Source of the DNA: VRUG01 sp965372745
GTDB taxonomy: Bacteria > Planctomycetota > Phycisphaerae > Sedimentisphaerales > Anaerobacaceae
Assembly (NCBI GenBank): GCA_965372745.1
Contig: CBDVDM010000004.1
Location: forward strand, 8,076-72,075
Direction: 5' to 3'
Length of the DNA: 64,000 nt
Under the pieces are notes generated by a model. The model had not been told where the DNA came from. It searched no databases and saw only the letters and a list, made by a program, of their open reading frames with translations. Numbering within the stretch: the first letter of the stretch is position 1; every line of letters starts with the position of its first letter. Positions 46,401-55,334 of this stretch are shown piece by piece. The position numbers and the translations under genes were made by a program.

Positions 46401-47153
46401 TCACAACGGCAATAGTTTTCCCATCAAGTCGGCAAACTCACCAATAAAACTATTTATTAAAGGTAAAAATATAATAACCATTATAAATCCAAGGCCGGTA
46501 CGCATAGGCAGGCTGATAAAAAGTATGTTCATTTCCGGCGCAATGCGTGCTAAAACAGCTAAGGTTACCATTAAAAGAAGAAAGGCTGCTAAAATTGGAG
46601 CTGCCATTCTGAGACCGGCTATCAACATTGTTGAACCGGCCTTGATTATTCCCGAGGTTAGAACGTCAATAGTCGGCATTGTACCAACGGGAAAAGCCTG
46701 GTAACTTTTTGAGATTATCATCAGCAAGCAATGATGTCCATTGACGCTTAAAAACAGGATTATAAACATTGTTTCCAAAAGCATACCGAGAGGCTGGCCT
46801 GATTCGCCTGTTAACGGGTCCAGGATTTGTGCCATATTCAACCCCATCTGGCGTTCGATAATTCGCCCACTGAGTTTAATTGATGTAAATATAAGGATAA
46901 CTATTAAGCCAAGAGCAAGGCCATAGACAGCTTCATTACTCAGCAGTAATATAGCATTTAGGATTGCGGCATCTTTTATGTTAGCAGGTGCAGGCATTAT
47001 TGTTGCGAAGAAAATAGACAACAGAATTGTCATAGAGGCTTTGACTCTAACAGGGATGCTTTTCCAGCTAAACACTGGCGCCACTAAAAAAAATGCTGAT
47101 ATTCTTGTCAGTACCATTGTAAAACCAAGCAGTTTTTCAATCATCAGGTCCAT
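46401..47153 (-). CDS. fliR: FliR, export gate protein
   Basis: The protein has 250 residues, almost wholly hydrophobic, with about six membrane segments. Family features include the opening MIEKLLGFTMVLTRISAFFL and the region LNMAQILDPLTGESGQPLG. FliR joins FliP and FliQ in the export gate. The ATG lies three bases after the fliQ stop. A gap of 136 bases with no recognised gene separates it from flhB. Confidence 0.94.
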   Translation of the reverse strand: MDLMIEKLLGFTMVLTRISAFFLVAPVFSWKSIPVRVKASMTILLSIFFATIMPAPANIKDAAILNAILLLSNEAVYGLALGLIVILIFTSIKLSGRIIERQMGLNMAQILDPLTGESGQPLGMLLETMFIILFLSVNGHHCLLMIISKSYQAFPVGTMPTIDVLTSGIIKAGSTMLIAGLRMAAPILAAFLLLMVTLAVLARIAPEMNILFISLPMRTGLGFIMVIIFLPLINSFIGEFADLMGKLLPL

Positions 47154-47156
47154 AAG

Positions 47157-47426
47157 TTACTGTCCAATGGTCTGGATATAGCCGAAAATTTCATTTGCAA
47201 ATCTAAGCAATACCTGAAGCATCCATCCACCAAAAAGTAATGTGACAGCACCAACAGCTAAAAGTTTGGGGACGATGGTTATTGTCATATCCCGTATTGA
47301 CGTGAGCGTCTGGAGCAGTGTTATCAATATGCCTACTATCATACAGGTCAGCAGAATCGGAGCTGAAACAAGCAAAGCGGTCTCGAGTGTATGTCTTCCG
47401 AGATAAAGAACGAAACTGCTGTCCAT
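47157..47426 (-). CDS. fliQ: FliQ, export gate protein
   Basis: The protein has 89 residues with two membrane helices, the standard FliQ length. The motif LLVSAPILLTCMIVGILITL followed by LQTLTSIRDMTITIVPKLLA is the family hallmark. It lies between fliP and fliR, as usual. Confidence 0.96.
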   Translation of the reverse strand: MDSSFVLYLGRHTLETALLVSAPILLTCMIVGILITLLQTLTSIRDMTITIVPKLLAVGAVTLLFGGWMLQVLLRFANEIFGYIQTIGQ

Positions 47427-47454
47427 GGCTGTATCCTTGCAATAACTTAATATG

Positions 47455-48261
47455 TCACTTAAAACTCATGCTAAGGCTTTTCGCTAACAGTCCCCATCCA
47501 TCAACAAGAATAAATAAAATAAGTTTAAATGGAAGTGATATCATAACCGGCGGCAGCATCATCATACCGGCACTTAGCAGAACGCTTGCAATGACCATAT
47601 CAATCAGTAGAAAAGGAATAAATAACAGGCAGCCTATTTCAAAGGCTGTTCGGAATTCACTTATTATGAATGCAGGTACAACGATGTGTAGTCCGAGGTC
47701 TCTCGGGCTTTTGGGCTGTGGTATTTTCGCCATTTGTACAAAAAGAGCGAGATCCGCCTGCCTGCTTTGCCGAAGCATGAATTTCTTAATATTATCACCG
47801 GCTCTGGTTCCAGCAGCCTGGAAGTCAATTTCATCGGAAAGATATGGTTGGATGCAGTTTTCATTTATTCTGCTAAGAGTGGGGGCCATCGTATACAATG
47901 TTAGAAATAAAGCTAAACCCATGATAGCAATATTGGGGGGTATAGATTGTGTAGACAAAGCTCGGCGGACGAATGAAAGTACTATGACTATGCGCGTAAA
48001 TGAAGTCATCATTACCATAAGGCTTGGCAGGATGGCAAGGCCTGTGAATATGATTACGAGTTTTACTGGTGTTGACCAGTCTTTGCCTTCGGTGGCATCT
48101 GCAGTTGCCTTGTCTACGATAGTCATCAAATCGCCAATACTCGGGACGGCAGTTGTGACAGCATTTGTAGCTGAAATTTCATCGTCTTGGCCAAAAGCTG
48201 AATATGTTGGTAACAGGACAATCGAAACCAGAAATAAGATTTTGAGGATTCTCGTAGCCAT
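47455..48261 (-). CDS. fliP: FliP, export gate protein
   Basis: The protein has 268 residues. A cleavable signal peptide (about 1-24, ending TYSAFG) is followed by the membrane core: LVIIFTGLAILPSLMVMMTS, TRIVIVLSFVRRAL, and the C-terminal FIISEFRTAFEIGCLLFIPF. FliP forms the main ring of the export gate with FliQ and FliR. GGAA precedes the ATG, and it begins two bases after fliO. Confidence 0.96.
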   Translation of the reverse strand: MATRILKILFLVSIVLLPTYSAFGQDDEISATNAVTTAVPSIGDLMTIVDKATADATEGKDWSTPVKLVIIFTGLAILPSLMVMMTSFTRIVIVLSFVRRALSTQSIPPNIAIMGLALFLTLYTMAPTLSRINENCIQPYLSDEIDFQAAGTRAGDNIKKFMLRQSRQADLALFVQMAKIPQPKSPRDLGLHIVVPAFIISEFRTAFEIGCLLFIPFLLIDMVIASVLLSAGMMMLPPVMISLPFKLILFILVDGWGLLAKSLSMSFK

Positions 48262-48263
48262 TT

Positions 48264-48731
48264 TTATTCCTGATAGTTATCCTGTGATGGGTCGGGTAAT
48301 GCATCGGTTACATCAGCTAATTTGGTGATATTGTCAGCTGTACTGGCTATCAGCAGATGTTTATTGCCAATTTTAACTAAGTGCAGGGCTTTACGTGTTC
48401 CAAAGTTTACTGTCTCGATAATCCGAATCTTCTTACCGGGCAGGTTGGTTATTCTGGGTAGAAACTTTTTTGTCAAGTAGAGAGTCGCTATACCTAAAAC
48501 GATGACGAATAAAACGCCCGTCATTGATTTGTAAAACAGCTCCCGTGTACCTACACTGTCGGATGGGGCAAATGTTAAGTTGGGGTCATTTGTAGAGAAG
48601 ATGTTGGATGTTTGGGAGATAGGTTCTTTGGATGGTGTTTGTGGTGATTGAGCGCTGCATAGCACAGCTACTGCGATGCAGAGAGAGACTGCGAGTAAAA
48701 TCGTAACGATTCTTTTCTTATTCTTGACCAT
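48264..48731 (-). CDS. fliO: FliO, export gate assembly protein
   Basis: The ATG at 48731 (MVKNKKR) is chosen; an in-frame TTG at 48746 and a GTG after it are alternatives. The 155-residue product has a signal-like N-terminus, a Ser/Pro-rich stretch, one membrane helix (TGVLFVIVLGIATLYLTKKF) and a C-terminal FliO domain (IRIIETVNFGTRKALHLVKI, then GNKHLLIAST). FliO helps to stabilise FliP during gate assembly. It is the first gene after the sigma-54 site at 48774-48788. Confidence 0.88.
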   Translation of the reverse strand: MVKNKKRIVTILLAVSLCIAVAVLCSAQSPQTPSKEPISQTSNIFSTNDPNLTFAPSDSVGTRELFYKSMTGVLFVIVLGIATLYLTKKFLPRITNLPGKKIRIIETVNFGTRKALHLVKIGNKHLLIASTADNITKLADVTDALPDPSQDNYQE

Positions 48732-48773
48732 TTTACCATGCACCAAATACTAACGGTTACCGTAAATGATAGT

Positions 48774-48788
48774 GCAAATTTTGTGCCT
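48774..48788 (-). promoter_or_regulatory. Sigma-54 promoter of fliOPQR-flhB
   Basis: On the minus strand AGGCACAAAATTTGC fits the -24/-12 pattern with right spacing, very like the site at 22775-22789. The predicted start is near 48762, 31 bases before the fliO ATG. The short leader contains ACGGTTACCGT, an inverted repeat. Confidence 0.75.
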
Positions 48789-48918
48789 AAAGGCAAAAAT
48801 AGCTGTAAATGTGCAATTAAAGGGGTTTGGGTGGTGCTGAACGAGAAAAAGTTGTCGAAAAATTTGACAGTGTGGCATTGACTGTATTCATTAAAGCATA
48901 TTTGTCAAAGTTGCAAAC

Positions 48919-49668
48919 TCACTCATTCTGTCTTAGGACGGCAATCAATATATGCGAGCCTTTGTATGCAGGGTTGTCTTTTCCAACCCAGTCACCTCCG
49001 GTTCCTGCACCCCAGGAATAAACAGGCCAATTAAGCTTTTGGGGAATTGTTGTTGAGAGAAAACTCTCGACGGCCTGTGCCCGCATAGCCGAAGTGATCC
49101 ATCTTTTTCTCTCTGTTTTTTCATCCGTAGCTAAGCCAAGTACATACAATTTTATGGCACCGGCTTCGGTATTTTGCTGCAGGTTTTCAGTAAATTCTGT
49201 CAGGAACTGTTTGGCTTGTTTATTTAGGTTTGCCTGGCCTGGTATGAATCGAATATTGGTTACTGAAAAATTTGTTTTCTTTGCAACTATTTCAGAAGGT
49301 TGTGTTTGTACCGCGCTGTTTACCTTCCTGAATTTTCTGCGCATTTCTTCTTCTCTTGCGTCGATTGTTCTGCCATGCTGCAATTTATCAGGATTATCAA
49401 TATAATATTTTATTTTAGTGTTGCCGAAGTATGGAGTTGTTCTTTTTCCGAAAAGAGTTCCGAGTCCGAAATTGCTGATAGAACTCCAGAAGGCATCACG
49501 TCCGACATCGGTCAATTCAGGGTCCTGCATATTCGCCAGCGACAAAAGCATCACAAAAAAGGTCAGCAGCAATGTTACCATATCGGAATACGTAACAATA
49601 TATGTAGGGACCTTTGCAGGTGCGTCCTCTGATGTGTTAAATTTGCGTGCTGTAAACTTCAATTGCAA
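48919..49668 (-). CDS. MotB-type stator protein, second tandem copy
   Basis: The protein has 249 residues. A single membrane helix (TYSDMVTLLLTFFVMLLS) carries the proton- or sodium-binding Asp29. The periplasmic part ends with an OmpA-like peptidoglycan-binding domain (FIPGQANLNKQAKQFLTEFT, then RAQAVESFLS and SWGAGTGGDW). It overlaps the first motB by ten bases, so the two are made together with one MotA. It may form mixed MotA2-4/MotB/MotB' stators or a separate anchoring subunit. Confidence 0.88.
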   Translation of the reverse strand: MQLKFTARKFNTSEDAPAKVPTYIVTYSDMVTLLLTFFVMLLSLANMQDPELTDVGRDAFWSSISNFGLGTLFGKRTTPYFGNTKIKYYIDNPDKLQHGRTIDAREEEMRRKFRKVNSAVQTQPSEIVAKKTNFSVTNIRFIPGQANLNKQAKQFLTEFTENLQQNTEAGAIKLYVLGLATDEKTERKRWITSAMRAQAVESFLSTTIPQKLNWPVYSWGAGTGGDWVGKDNPAYKGSHILIAVLRQNE

Positions 49669-50354
49669 ATACTCCGTTCCAGAAGGATAACCTCAAGTAT
49701 TCGGTCATCATTTGGGTGTTTTTTACTTTCGTAGTTTTTTTCAAGAGCCAAAGTGCTTGTTGCAGATATGCAGAATTTAGCGTTGTTAAGATTTTGTTCC
49801 TGTACAAAGTAGTTCATAACAGACCATGCTCGATGCAGACCGAAAAGTTTGCTGATTTCATCTTCTACATTTTGTTCGTTTTCACTAATGACGATTTTGT
49901 TAGGCATTTCTTTCAAATATGTAGCAATAGCGGAAAGTATTTTTTCCCCTTCAGCGGAAATGACTGAGCCTCTGCCCCAGAAGATTTTTTGTGATGGCAT
50001 GGAGAATACTTTTCTTTTAAGAAAGTCTTTTGGTTCGGTTTCTCGTTTTATATTTTTTATCTTACCAATTTTAAAAGTTTGTTTTTCACTTCCCTGTTCG
50101 ACTTCTTTACCGTATACAATCAAATTCTGAGCCAGGAGGGCATCCTTGTCGCTGTCAGTTTCCTTACTTATCGTAGGCAGTGCTTGTGAGAACATGACTT
50201 TAAGTTTTATAAAGATTTTATCATCAAAGGATGAGAAGCTCAAAAGCAGGACAAAGAAAGTGAGCAGAAGTGTCATGCAGTCGCTGAATGTAAGCATCCA
50301 TTCGGGTGCGCCTTGCTCTTCCTCCGGTTCATACTGTTTTCTTTCAAATCCCAT
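49659..50354 (-). CDS. motB: MotB, flagellar stator protein, first tandem copy
   Basis: The ATG at 50354 (MGFERK), one base after the motA stop, is preferred to an upstream in-frame start at 50438 that would overlap motA by about 80 bases. The 231-residue product has the stator helix with Asp26 (MLTFSDCMTLLLTFFVLLL) and a C-terminal OmpA-like domain. That domain is weakly conserved (SENEQNVEDEISKLFGLHRA, then WSVMNYFVQ), and the usual GHTD motif is not seen. Peptidoglycan binding may thus differ from standard MotB. Confidence 0.88.
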   Translation of the reverse strand: MGFERKQYEPEEEQGAPEWMLTFSDCMTLLLTFFVLLLSFSSFDDKIFIKLKVMFSQALPTISKETDSDKDALLAQNLIVYGKEVEQGSEKQTFKIGKIKNIKRETEPKDFLKRKVFSMPSQKIFWGRGSVISAEGEKILSAIATYLKEMPNKIVISENEQNVEDEISKLFGLHRAWSVMNYFVQEQNLNNAKFCISATSTLALEKNYESKKHPNDDRILEVILLERSICN

Positions 50355-50355
50355 T

Positions 50356-51126
50356 TTAGATATTAGCCTTGACTTCTTCTCTTCTGCCCTGTGAGATAAA
50401 GGCCTGCATTTTTTCACGCACAACGGTTGGGTTTTCACCCTGGGCTATAGAACATACACCTTCGGTAATCATTTCCATTGTGATGGTTTCTGCCTTAGAG
50501 TAAATGCCTAATTTCCCAGCCAGCGGGATAAAGATGAGATTTGCAACAAAAGCGCCATAAAAAGTTGTAAGTAAGGCGACTGCCATTCCTGCCCCGATTT
50601 TGTCTGGCGAGGAAAGATTTCTCAGCATTTGAACCAGACCTATTAAAGTACCTATCATTCCGAAAGCGGGTGCAGCTGCGCCCATAAATTCGAGAATCTT
50701 CTTGCCTGTTGCGTGACGGCCCTGGAGATATTGGATTTCAAGTGCCATCATGTCTCGAATGTTGTCACTTTCCTGGCCGTCAACAAGCATCTGCAGGCCT
50801 TTGACTAAAAACAAATCATGTATTTTGTGGATTTCTTCCTCCAAAGCTAAAGCGCCATCACGTCTGTTAATAGCGGCATAATTGACCATTTTCTGTATCA
50901 GTTCAGACTGTAAAGGTATTTTAGTAACTATGGTTTTCTTTACGATTGCAAATATACCCAAAAATTGCGGCAGGGAGAAATGAATAAGTGTAGCGCACAG
51001 CATACCGCCTATTGTTATGGCCAGAGATGGAACGTGAAAAAACATTGCTGCGCCGCCGCCAGCGACAATTGAACCGATTATGACGACAAGGCCGAATAAT
51101 ATACCGACTATTGTTGCGATATCCAT
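50356..51126 (-). CDS. motA: MotA, flagellar stator protein
   Basis: The protein has 256 residues with four membrane helices: IATIVGILFGLVVIIGSIVA, SLAITIGGMLCATLIHFSL, and the conserved AAAPAFGMIGTLIGLVQML plus MAVALLTTFYGAFVANLIFI. The cytosolic loop between helices 2 and 3 carries the charged residues that contact FliG. It resembles PomA/MotA of the shorter type. It is followed by two motB genes and preceded by a MotE-like gene. Confidence 0.95.
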   Translation of the reverse strand: MDIATIVGILFGLVVIIGSIVAGGGAAMFFHVPSLAITIGGMLCATLIHFSLPQFLGIFAIVKKTIVTKIPLQSELIQKMVNYAAINRRDGALALEEEIHKIHDLFLVKGLQMLVDGQESDNIRDMMALEIQYLQGRHATGKKILEFMGAAAPAFGMIGTLIGLVQMLRNLSSPDKIGAGMAVALLTTFYGAFVANLIFIPLAGKLGIYSKAETITMEMITEGVCSIAQGENPTVVREKMQAFISQGRREEVKANI

Positions 51127-51130
51127 AATG

Positions 51131-51805
51131 CTATTCTTTCTCAGTTATTTGTTTTAATTTCTTACAGAAAAATGCTGCAAGTTCAGGCTCTGAAGTAGAC
51201 AGCTGAGCAAGGAGTTTAGCTTTTGCTCTTTCGCTCATATAATAAAGAATTTTAACTGCATCATTTGTACTTCCGGCTTGAGGCTGACTCATGTTAGTGA
51301 GGATTTTACCAGCGGATTCAGAATCCATTTTGTCATAAGTAGCAGCAATTGAGACGAGGTTTTTCCTTTCGGTTTTGGCGATTTCTACTCTGTTTTTATC
51401 CAGTTTTTCACGTTCATTTTTGAGAGTGACGATAGTGGAAGCAAGTTCAACACGCAGGTTGTTTAGTTCTTCGATGTCTTTTTTTAATACATTTTGAGCA
51501 ATGTCTAATCTTTGTTCTCTGTTTTCCAGTGCTTTTAACTCGCTGTCATATTCCTGTATTTTCTCACGAACCTCGTAAACAAGGTTTTTAAGCTGCTTTT
51601 CGGTCATTCTCTTTTTCATGCTGTCCACGGTGTCATGGGCTGTTTGAGCTGTTTGTAAAGGCGTTAATTTAAACATATCTTCATGGCTTGGTTGGGTGGT
51701 ATCCTGCTTTTGCGGGGCAGGCTTGGTAAGCCATGCAGCGGTAAATGCAGCAGCAAAACTTGCTAATCCAGCTGCTGCTATTGTAATGATTAATTTCTTA
51801 TTCAC
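51131..51805 (-). CDS. MotE-like coiled-coil membrane protein
   Basis: The protein has 224 residues and starts with GTG at 51805, with AAGGAGAT in good position. An N-terminal membrane helix or signal anchor (LIITIAAAGLASFAAAFTAA) is followed by a long coiled coil (residues 65-165) and a C-terminal MgtE-N/MotE-like helical domain (YDKMDSESAGKILTNMS; AVKILYYMSERAKAKLLAQL). MotE-type proteins help stator assembly in other phyla. The location between fliJ and motA supports this. It could also be FliJ-linked FlbB-like. Confidence 0.75.
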   Translation of the reverse strand: MNKKLIITIAAAGLASFAAAFTAAWLTKPAPQKQDTTQPSHEDMFKLTPLQTAQTAHDTVDSMKKRMTEKQLKNLVYEVREKIQEYDSELKALENREQRLDIAQNVLKKDIEELNNLRVELASTIVTLKNEREKLDKNRVEIAKTERKNLVSIAATYDKMDSESAGKILTNMSQPQAGSTNDAVKILYYMSERAKAKLLAQLSTSEPELAAFFCKKLKQITEKE

Positions 51806-51816
51806 TTTTTATCTCC

Positions 51817-52317
51817 TTATTTCTTTGCCGTATTTGTAAATTGTGATGAGTGAAACAACTTGGCTTTTGCACTTTGCATTATTTTTCGTGCAAATCGAAC
51901 GGCAGTGTCTTCATCCGCCTGTTTTTGTTCGAGTTTTTCCTGTTCTTTTATGAATTCCATTTTTGTTTCAGCTCTTAATTTTTCCAGACCTTTCTTAAAT
52001 CTTCTAACTTTTAAAACCTCAGCAATTTTTTCTTTTTGCAGAAATTCAAGCTCAATTATTTTACTTTTAAGTTTCCTGATGTATTCATCATTTGTTGCGG
52101 ATGATTTCAAAAAGAATTCCTGTTTGACCATGCGTTTTTTGGGATTTTCTTTTGTTATGTTTTCTATAAGCTCCTTCAATATTACCTGCTGTCTCAACAA
52201 TTCGCTTCGTGTATTAGCCAGTTTTCCGCTAATAGCGACAAGCTCACTCTTTTTTTTCTGTTCTTCCTTTGTTTTTATGTCCAAGACTCTTTGCAGTCGC
52301 CATACAAATCGTTTCAT
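51817..52317 (-). CDS. fliJ: FliJ, export ATPase stalk
   Basis: The protein has 166 residues, a long Lys/Glu-rich coiled coil with the FliJ opening (FVWRLQRVLDIKTKEEQKKK). FliJ forms the stalk of the FliI hexamer and contacts FlhA. It lies directly after fliI, with seven bases between the genes. Confidence 0.9.
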   Translation of the reverse strand: MKRFVWRLQRVLDIKTKEEQKKKSELVAISGKLANTRSELLRQQVILKELIENITKENPKKRMVKQEFFLKSSATNDEYIRKLKSKIIELEFLQKEKIAEVLKVRRFKKGLEKLRAETKMEFIKEQEKLEQKQADEDTAVRFARKIMQSAKAKLFHSSQFTNTAKK

Positions 52318-52324
52318 TTACATT

Positions 52325-53737
52325 CTATTTTTCAATTTTAAGGTTAATATTCAATAATTCGTCCCATGCTTTTGTGATTGTAGTTAGTTGTTTTACCGTT
52401 TCCTCAAAATCGGTTTGCTCTCTGATGGGTTGTATAAGAAAGTTTACAATTCTGTCAATGAGAGCGATTGCGCCATCGATACGTTTGTTGCTTCCCGGTG
52501 AAAAAGCGCCGATGTTTATTAAGTCTTCAGCGTCGATATAAGTTGCATATATTTCTTTTAGTTTTTGTGCAGCAGCTTTGTGCTGGTCGGAGACAACGGC
52601 AGGCATCAGGCGGCTGACACTTCCCAATATATCCACGGCAGGGAAATGGCTTCTGTCAGCTAATTTTCTGGACAACACGATATGGCCGTCTAACAGGCTT
52701 CTTGCGCTGTCAGCGACGGGGTCTGTTAAGTCATCATTTTCAACAAGGACAGTTAACATACCTGTAATACTGCCTTTGTCAGAGCATCCGAGGCGTTCAA
52801 TGAGTCTTGGCATGAGTGAAAAGACACTTGGACAATAGCCTTTGGAAGCAGGTGGTTCACCGGCGGCCAGGCCTATTTCACGCTGGGCCTGGGCAAATCT
52901 TGTGAGTGAATCCATCATAAACAAAACGTTTTCACCTTTGTCCCTGAAGTACTCAGCGATTGTCACTGCGACGAAGGCAGCTTTTACACGCTGAATAGGA
53001 GGAGAGTCGGAAGTTGCAACTACCACGACACTGCGAGCAAGACCTTCCGGACCGAGGTCGCTTTCGAGGAACTCTCGTACTTCGCGGCCACGTTCACCGA
53101 TTAACGCAACCACATTTACAGAAGCATCACTGGAATTGGCAATGTCGCCGAGAAGTAAGCTTTTGCCTACACCGCTTCCGGCGAAGATACCGACTCTTTG
53201 TCCCTGTCCACATGTTAACAGGCCGTCAATAGCTCTTATTCCTAAAGCCAATGGTTTAGAAATTCTTTTTCTTGTTAATGGCGGCGGGCTATTGGCATCC
53301 AGGGACTTTTTATCAGTTCCTGTTAATGGTCCTTTGTTATCGATTGGTTCGCCTAAGCCGTTAACTACTCTGCCAAGTATGTTGTTGCTCAATGTGATGT
53401 AACGGGGTTTGTTGTGGGCTGTTACTGCGTCGCCGGGTGATATACCTTCTATGTGTTCAAGCGGCAAAAGTATAAGATGATGGTGCTGAAAGGAAATGAC
53501 TTCAGCTAATATCTGCCTGCCGTCACGAAGATGAATGTTGCAAAGTTCACCTAATCCCAGAACCGGTCCCGTGGATTCAACTGTCAGGCCTGTAACTCTT
53601 ATAACAGAGCCTTGACAGTTTAATAAGTTCACTGCACGTAAGGCAGAGTGAAACTTGTCAAAATCTATCAGGTTGTTTTTGGAAACCTCATCCTCATTTT
53701 GTTGAACGTTGGATTTTAAAATCTTATTAGTATCCAT
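52325..53737 (-). CDS. fliI: FliI, flagellar export ATPase
   Basis: The protein has 470 residues, related to F1-ATPase beta. Walker A is GIFAGSGVGKS (Lys near residue 192), Walker B is NVLFMMDSLTRFAQAQREIG, and the family segment RSLLDGHIVLSRKLADRSHF, then PAVDILGSVSRLM, is present. FliI with FliH and FliJ helps unfold and deliver substrates to FlhA/FlhB. It starts three bases after fliH. Confidence 0.97.
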   Translation of the reverse strand: MDTNKILKSNVQQNEDEVSKNNLIDFDKFHSALRAVNLLNCQGSVIRVTGLTVESTGPVLGLGELCNIHLRDGRQILAEVISFQHHHLILLPLEHIEGISPGDAVTAHNKPRYITLSNNILGRVVNGLGEPIDNKGPLTGTDKKSLDANSPPPLTRKRISKPLALGIRAIDGLLTCGQGQRVGIFAGSGVGKSLLLGDIANSSDASVNVVALIGERGREVREFLESDLGPEGLARSVVVVATSDSPPIQRVKAAFVAVTIAEYFRDKGENVLFMMDSLTRFAQAQREIGLAAGEPPASKGYCPSVFSLMPRLIERLGCSDKGSITGMLTVLVENDDLTDPVADSARSLLDGHIVLSRKLADRSHFPAVDILGSVSRLMPAVVSDQHKAAAQKLKEIYATYIDAEDLINIGAFSPGSNKRIDGAIALIDRIVNFLIQPIREQTDFEETVKQLTTITKAWDELLNINLKIEK

Positions 53738-53740
53738 AAC

Positions 53741-54322
53741 TTACCCGACTTTTGTAAGAGCTTTCGCGATTTGTTCCAGATTTTCATCAATCGATGATTC
53801 GATAGAACCTTTAGGTGTTTCAAGCAGGCATTCTGCACGTCCGATATTGGGGTCTGAAACTAGTTTGAGCCCGGCTAAGCTAATGTCGTCTTGAATGGCC
53901 TTTTGGCATTGCTTGAGGTCCTGTGGATTCAAATGTACAATTAAATCCTGATGAGTAGGAGCTTTGTTCAATGCTTCTTTAATAATGGATTCAATTTCAT
54001 AATCACCTTCCTCAACTTTTTGCATCAGGACCTTTCTTGCGATTTCAACCGAAAGTCTGGCAATTTGCTCTTTGTGGTTTGTAACCATTTCGTCATAAAA
54101 CTGGTTGAGTTTATTCATCGTGTTTTTAAGAGCCATATAGGATTGCGAGAAGTCATTTTTTTGGGCTTCTAAATCCTGTGTTAGTTTGTTTTGCTGTGAG
54201 TGTATATCAGAGTTTGTCTGGTTCGAGTCGCATGTCTCCACATTAGAATTGCCGGCACGGTTTTCTACAATATTGACCGATTTGACTAATTTGTCGAGGC
54301 TGATTGTTAGTCTTTCAGGCAT
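53741..54322 (-). CDS. fliH: FliH, negative regulator/stator of the export ATPase
   Basis: The start is set at the ATG 54322 (MPERLTIS), preceded by AGAAGGG; a longer frame from 54361 would overlap fliG by 35 bases. The 193-residue product has an N-terminal polar region, a central coiled coil (LNQFYDEMVTNHKEQIARLS) and the FliH C-terminal domain (SIIKEALNKAPTHQDLIVHL, NPQDLKQCQ). FliH binds FliI and connects it to FliN in the C-ring. Confidence 0.9.
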   Translation of the reverse strand: MPERLTISLDKLVKSVNIVENRAGNSNVETCDSNQTNSDIHSQQNKLTQDLEAQKNDFSQSYMALKNTMNKLNQFYDEMVTNHKEQIARLSVEIARKVLMQKVEEGDYEIESIIKEALNKAPTHQDLIVHLNPQDLKQCQKAIQDDISLAGLKLVSDPNIGRAECLLETPKGSIESSIDENLEQIAKALTKVG

Positions 54323-54326
54323 TATT

Positions 54327-55328
54327 TCACCCTTCTGTAAAGGTAAGTTCACCATCTTCATTCATTTTTCTCAATGCCTGAACAACTTCATTTCTGGCTT
54401 CTTCAATTTCCTCATCTTTCGGGGCTGTCATAAGTGATATTTCTTCATCAATCATGGCTGCTGCACGCTCTGAGATGTTAGCTCTTATTTTTTCATTCAT
54501 TGTCGGGTCGGCATTAGTCAATGCTAATGCTAGTTTCCCTGCATCTATGCCTCTAAGGGCCTCCTGTAATGAGCGGTCAGCGACAAACGGGACATCCTCC
54601 CATAGTACCATTAGATTTGTTACGGATTCTCCTGCCTGACTGTCTTTTTGCTGTATCGCATTGAGTAGGCCGTCACGAAGTTCTTTTCCGAGGTTTCTAA
54701 GAATGATAGCCACTTTTCTTAGTGCCTGCTCTGGTTTGGCTTGAACAGTTTCACCTTCGCCGGCAGCACTGAGAGCTTTAATTTTTTTACAAACCATTTC
54801 TGCGATTCTTGTTTTTGCTTCTGTTGTTGCTGTTTCTGAGCTTGTCATTCTGCTGATAGAGCTAAACCTGATATCTTCTGCTAAAAAACCGATTACCTCT
54901 GAACTTTTTTGGGTATCCAATTCTGATAGTATTACAGCTACAGCTTGCGGATGCTCTTTTTCGAGAACTGAAGCTAATGTTTGTGAATCTACCGAACGTA
55001 TCGGCATGAAGGGGTCGCGTTTCTTGAGCAGAGTTTGAATTTGTGTCTGGATGTGCTCAGCTTTGTCATCACCTACCGTGTTGCGCAGCATTTCCTTTAG
55101 AAAAGTCTTAATTTGAAAATCCTGCTCTCCATGGAGTGACTGAAAAAAGTTTTGAGCGATTTCAAAGCGTTCCTTTTTGTTACGGAATCCTGCGGCATCG
55201 AGATATGCTAACTCGACAGCTAAATCCTGTACTACTTCAGGCTCAACACACTTGAGTAATTCAGAAGCAGATATAGGATCCAGACTCATCAGCAGCATCG
55301 CTGCTTTTTGTTTACCGGTTAGTGTCAT
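54327..55328 (-). CDS. fliG: FliG, motor switch and torque protein
   Basis: The protein has 333 residues with all three FliG domains. The opening is KQKAAMLLMSLDPISASELL, the EHPQ motif of the middle domain is present (LEKEHPQAVAVILSEL), and the C-terminal torque helix has the expected charges (DERAA-like region NISERAAAMIDEEISLM). FliG lies on the FliF ring and contacts MotA. It follows fliF by six bases. Confidence 0.96.
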   Translation of the reverse strand: MTLTGKQKAAMLLMSLDPISASELLKCVEPEVVQDLAVELAYLDAAGFRNKKERFEIAQNFFQSLHGEQDFQIKTFLKEMLRNTVGDDKAEHIQTQIQTLLKKRDPFMPIRSVDSQTLASVLEKEHPQAVAVILSELDTQKSSEVIGFLAEDIRFSSISRMTSSETATTEAKTRIAEMVCKKIKALSAAGEGETVQAKPEQALRKVAIILRNLGKELRDGLLNAIQQKDSQAGESVTNLMVLWEDVPFVADRSLQEALRGIDAGKLALALTNADPTMNEKIRANISERAAAMIDEEISLMTAPKDEEIEEARNEVVQALRKMNEDGELTFTEG

Positions 55329-55334
55329 TAGCCA

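Noticed and set aside
47318..48328. Open frame of 336 codons on the plus strand over fliP
   Set aside because: It lies antisense to well-conserved fliP and fliQ; composition is that of a mirrored membrane protein.
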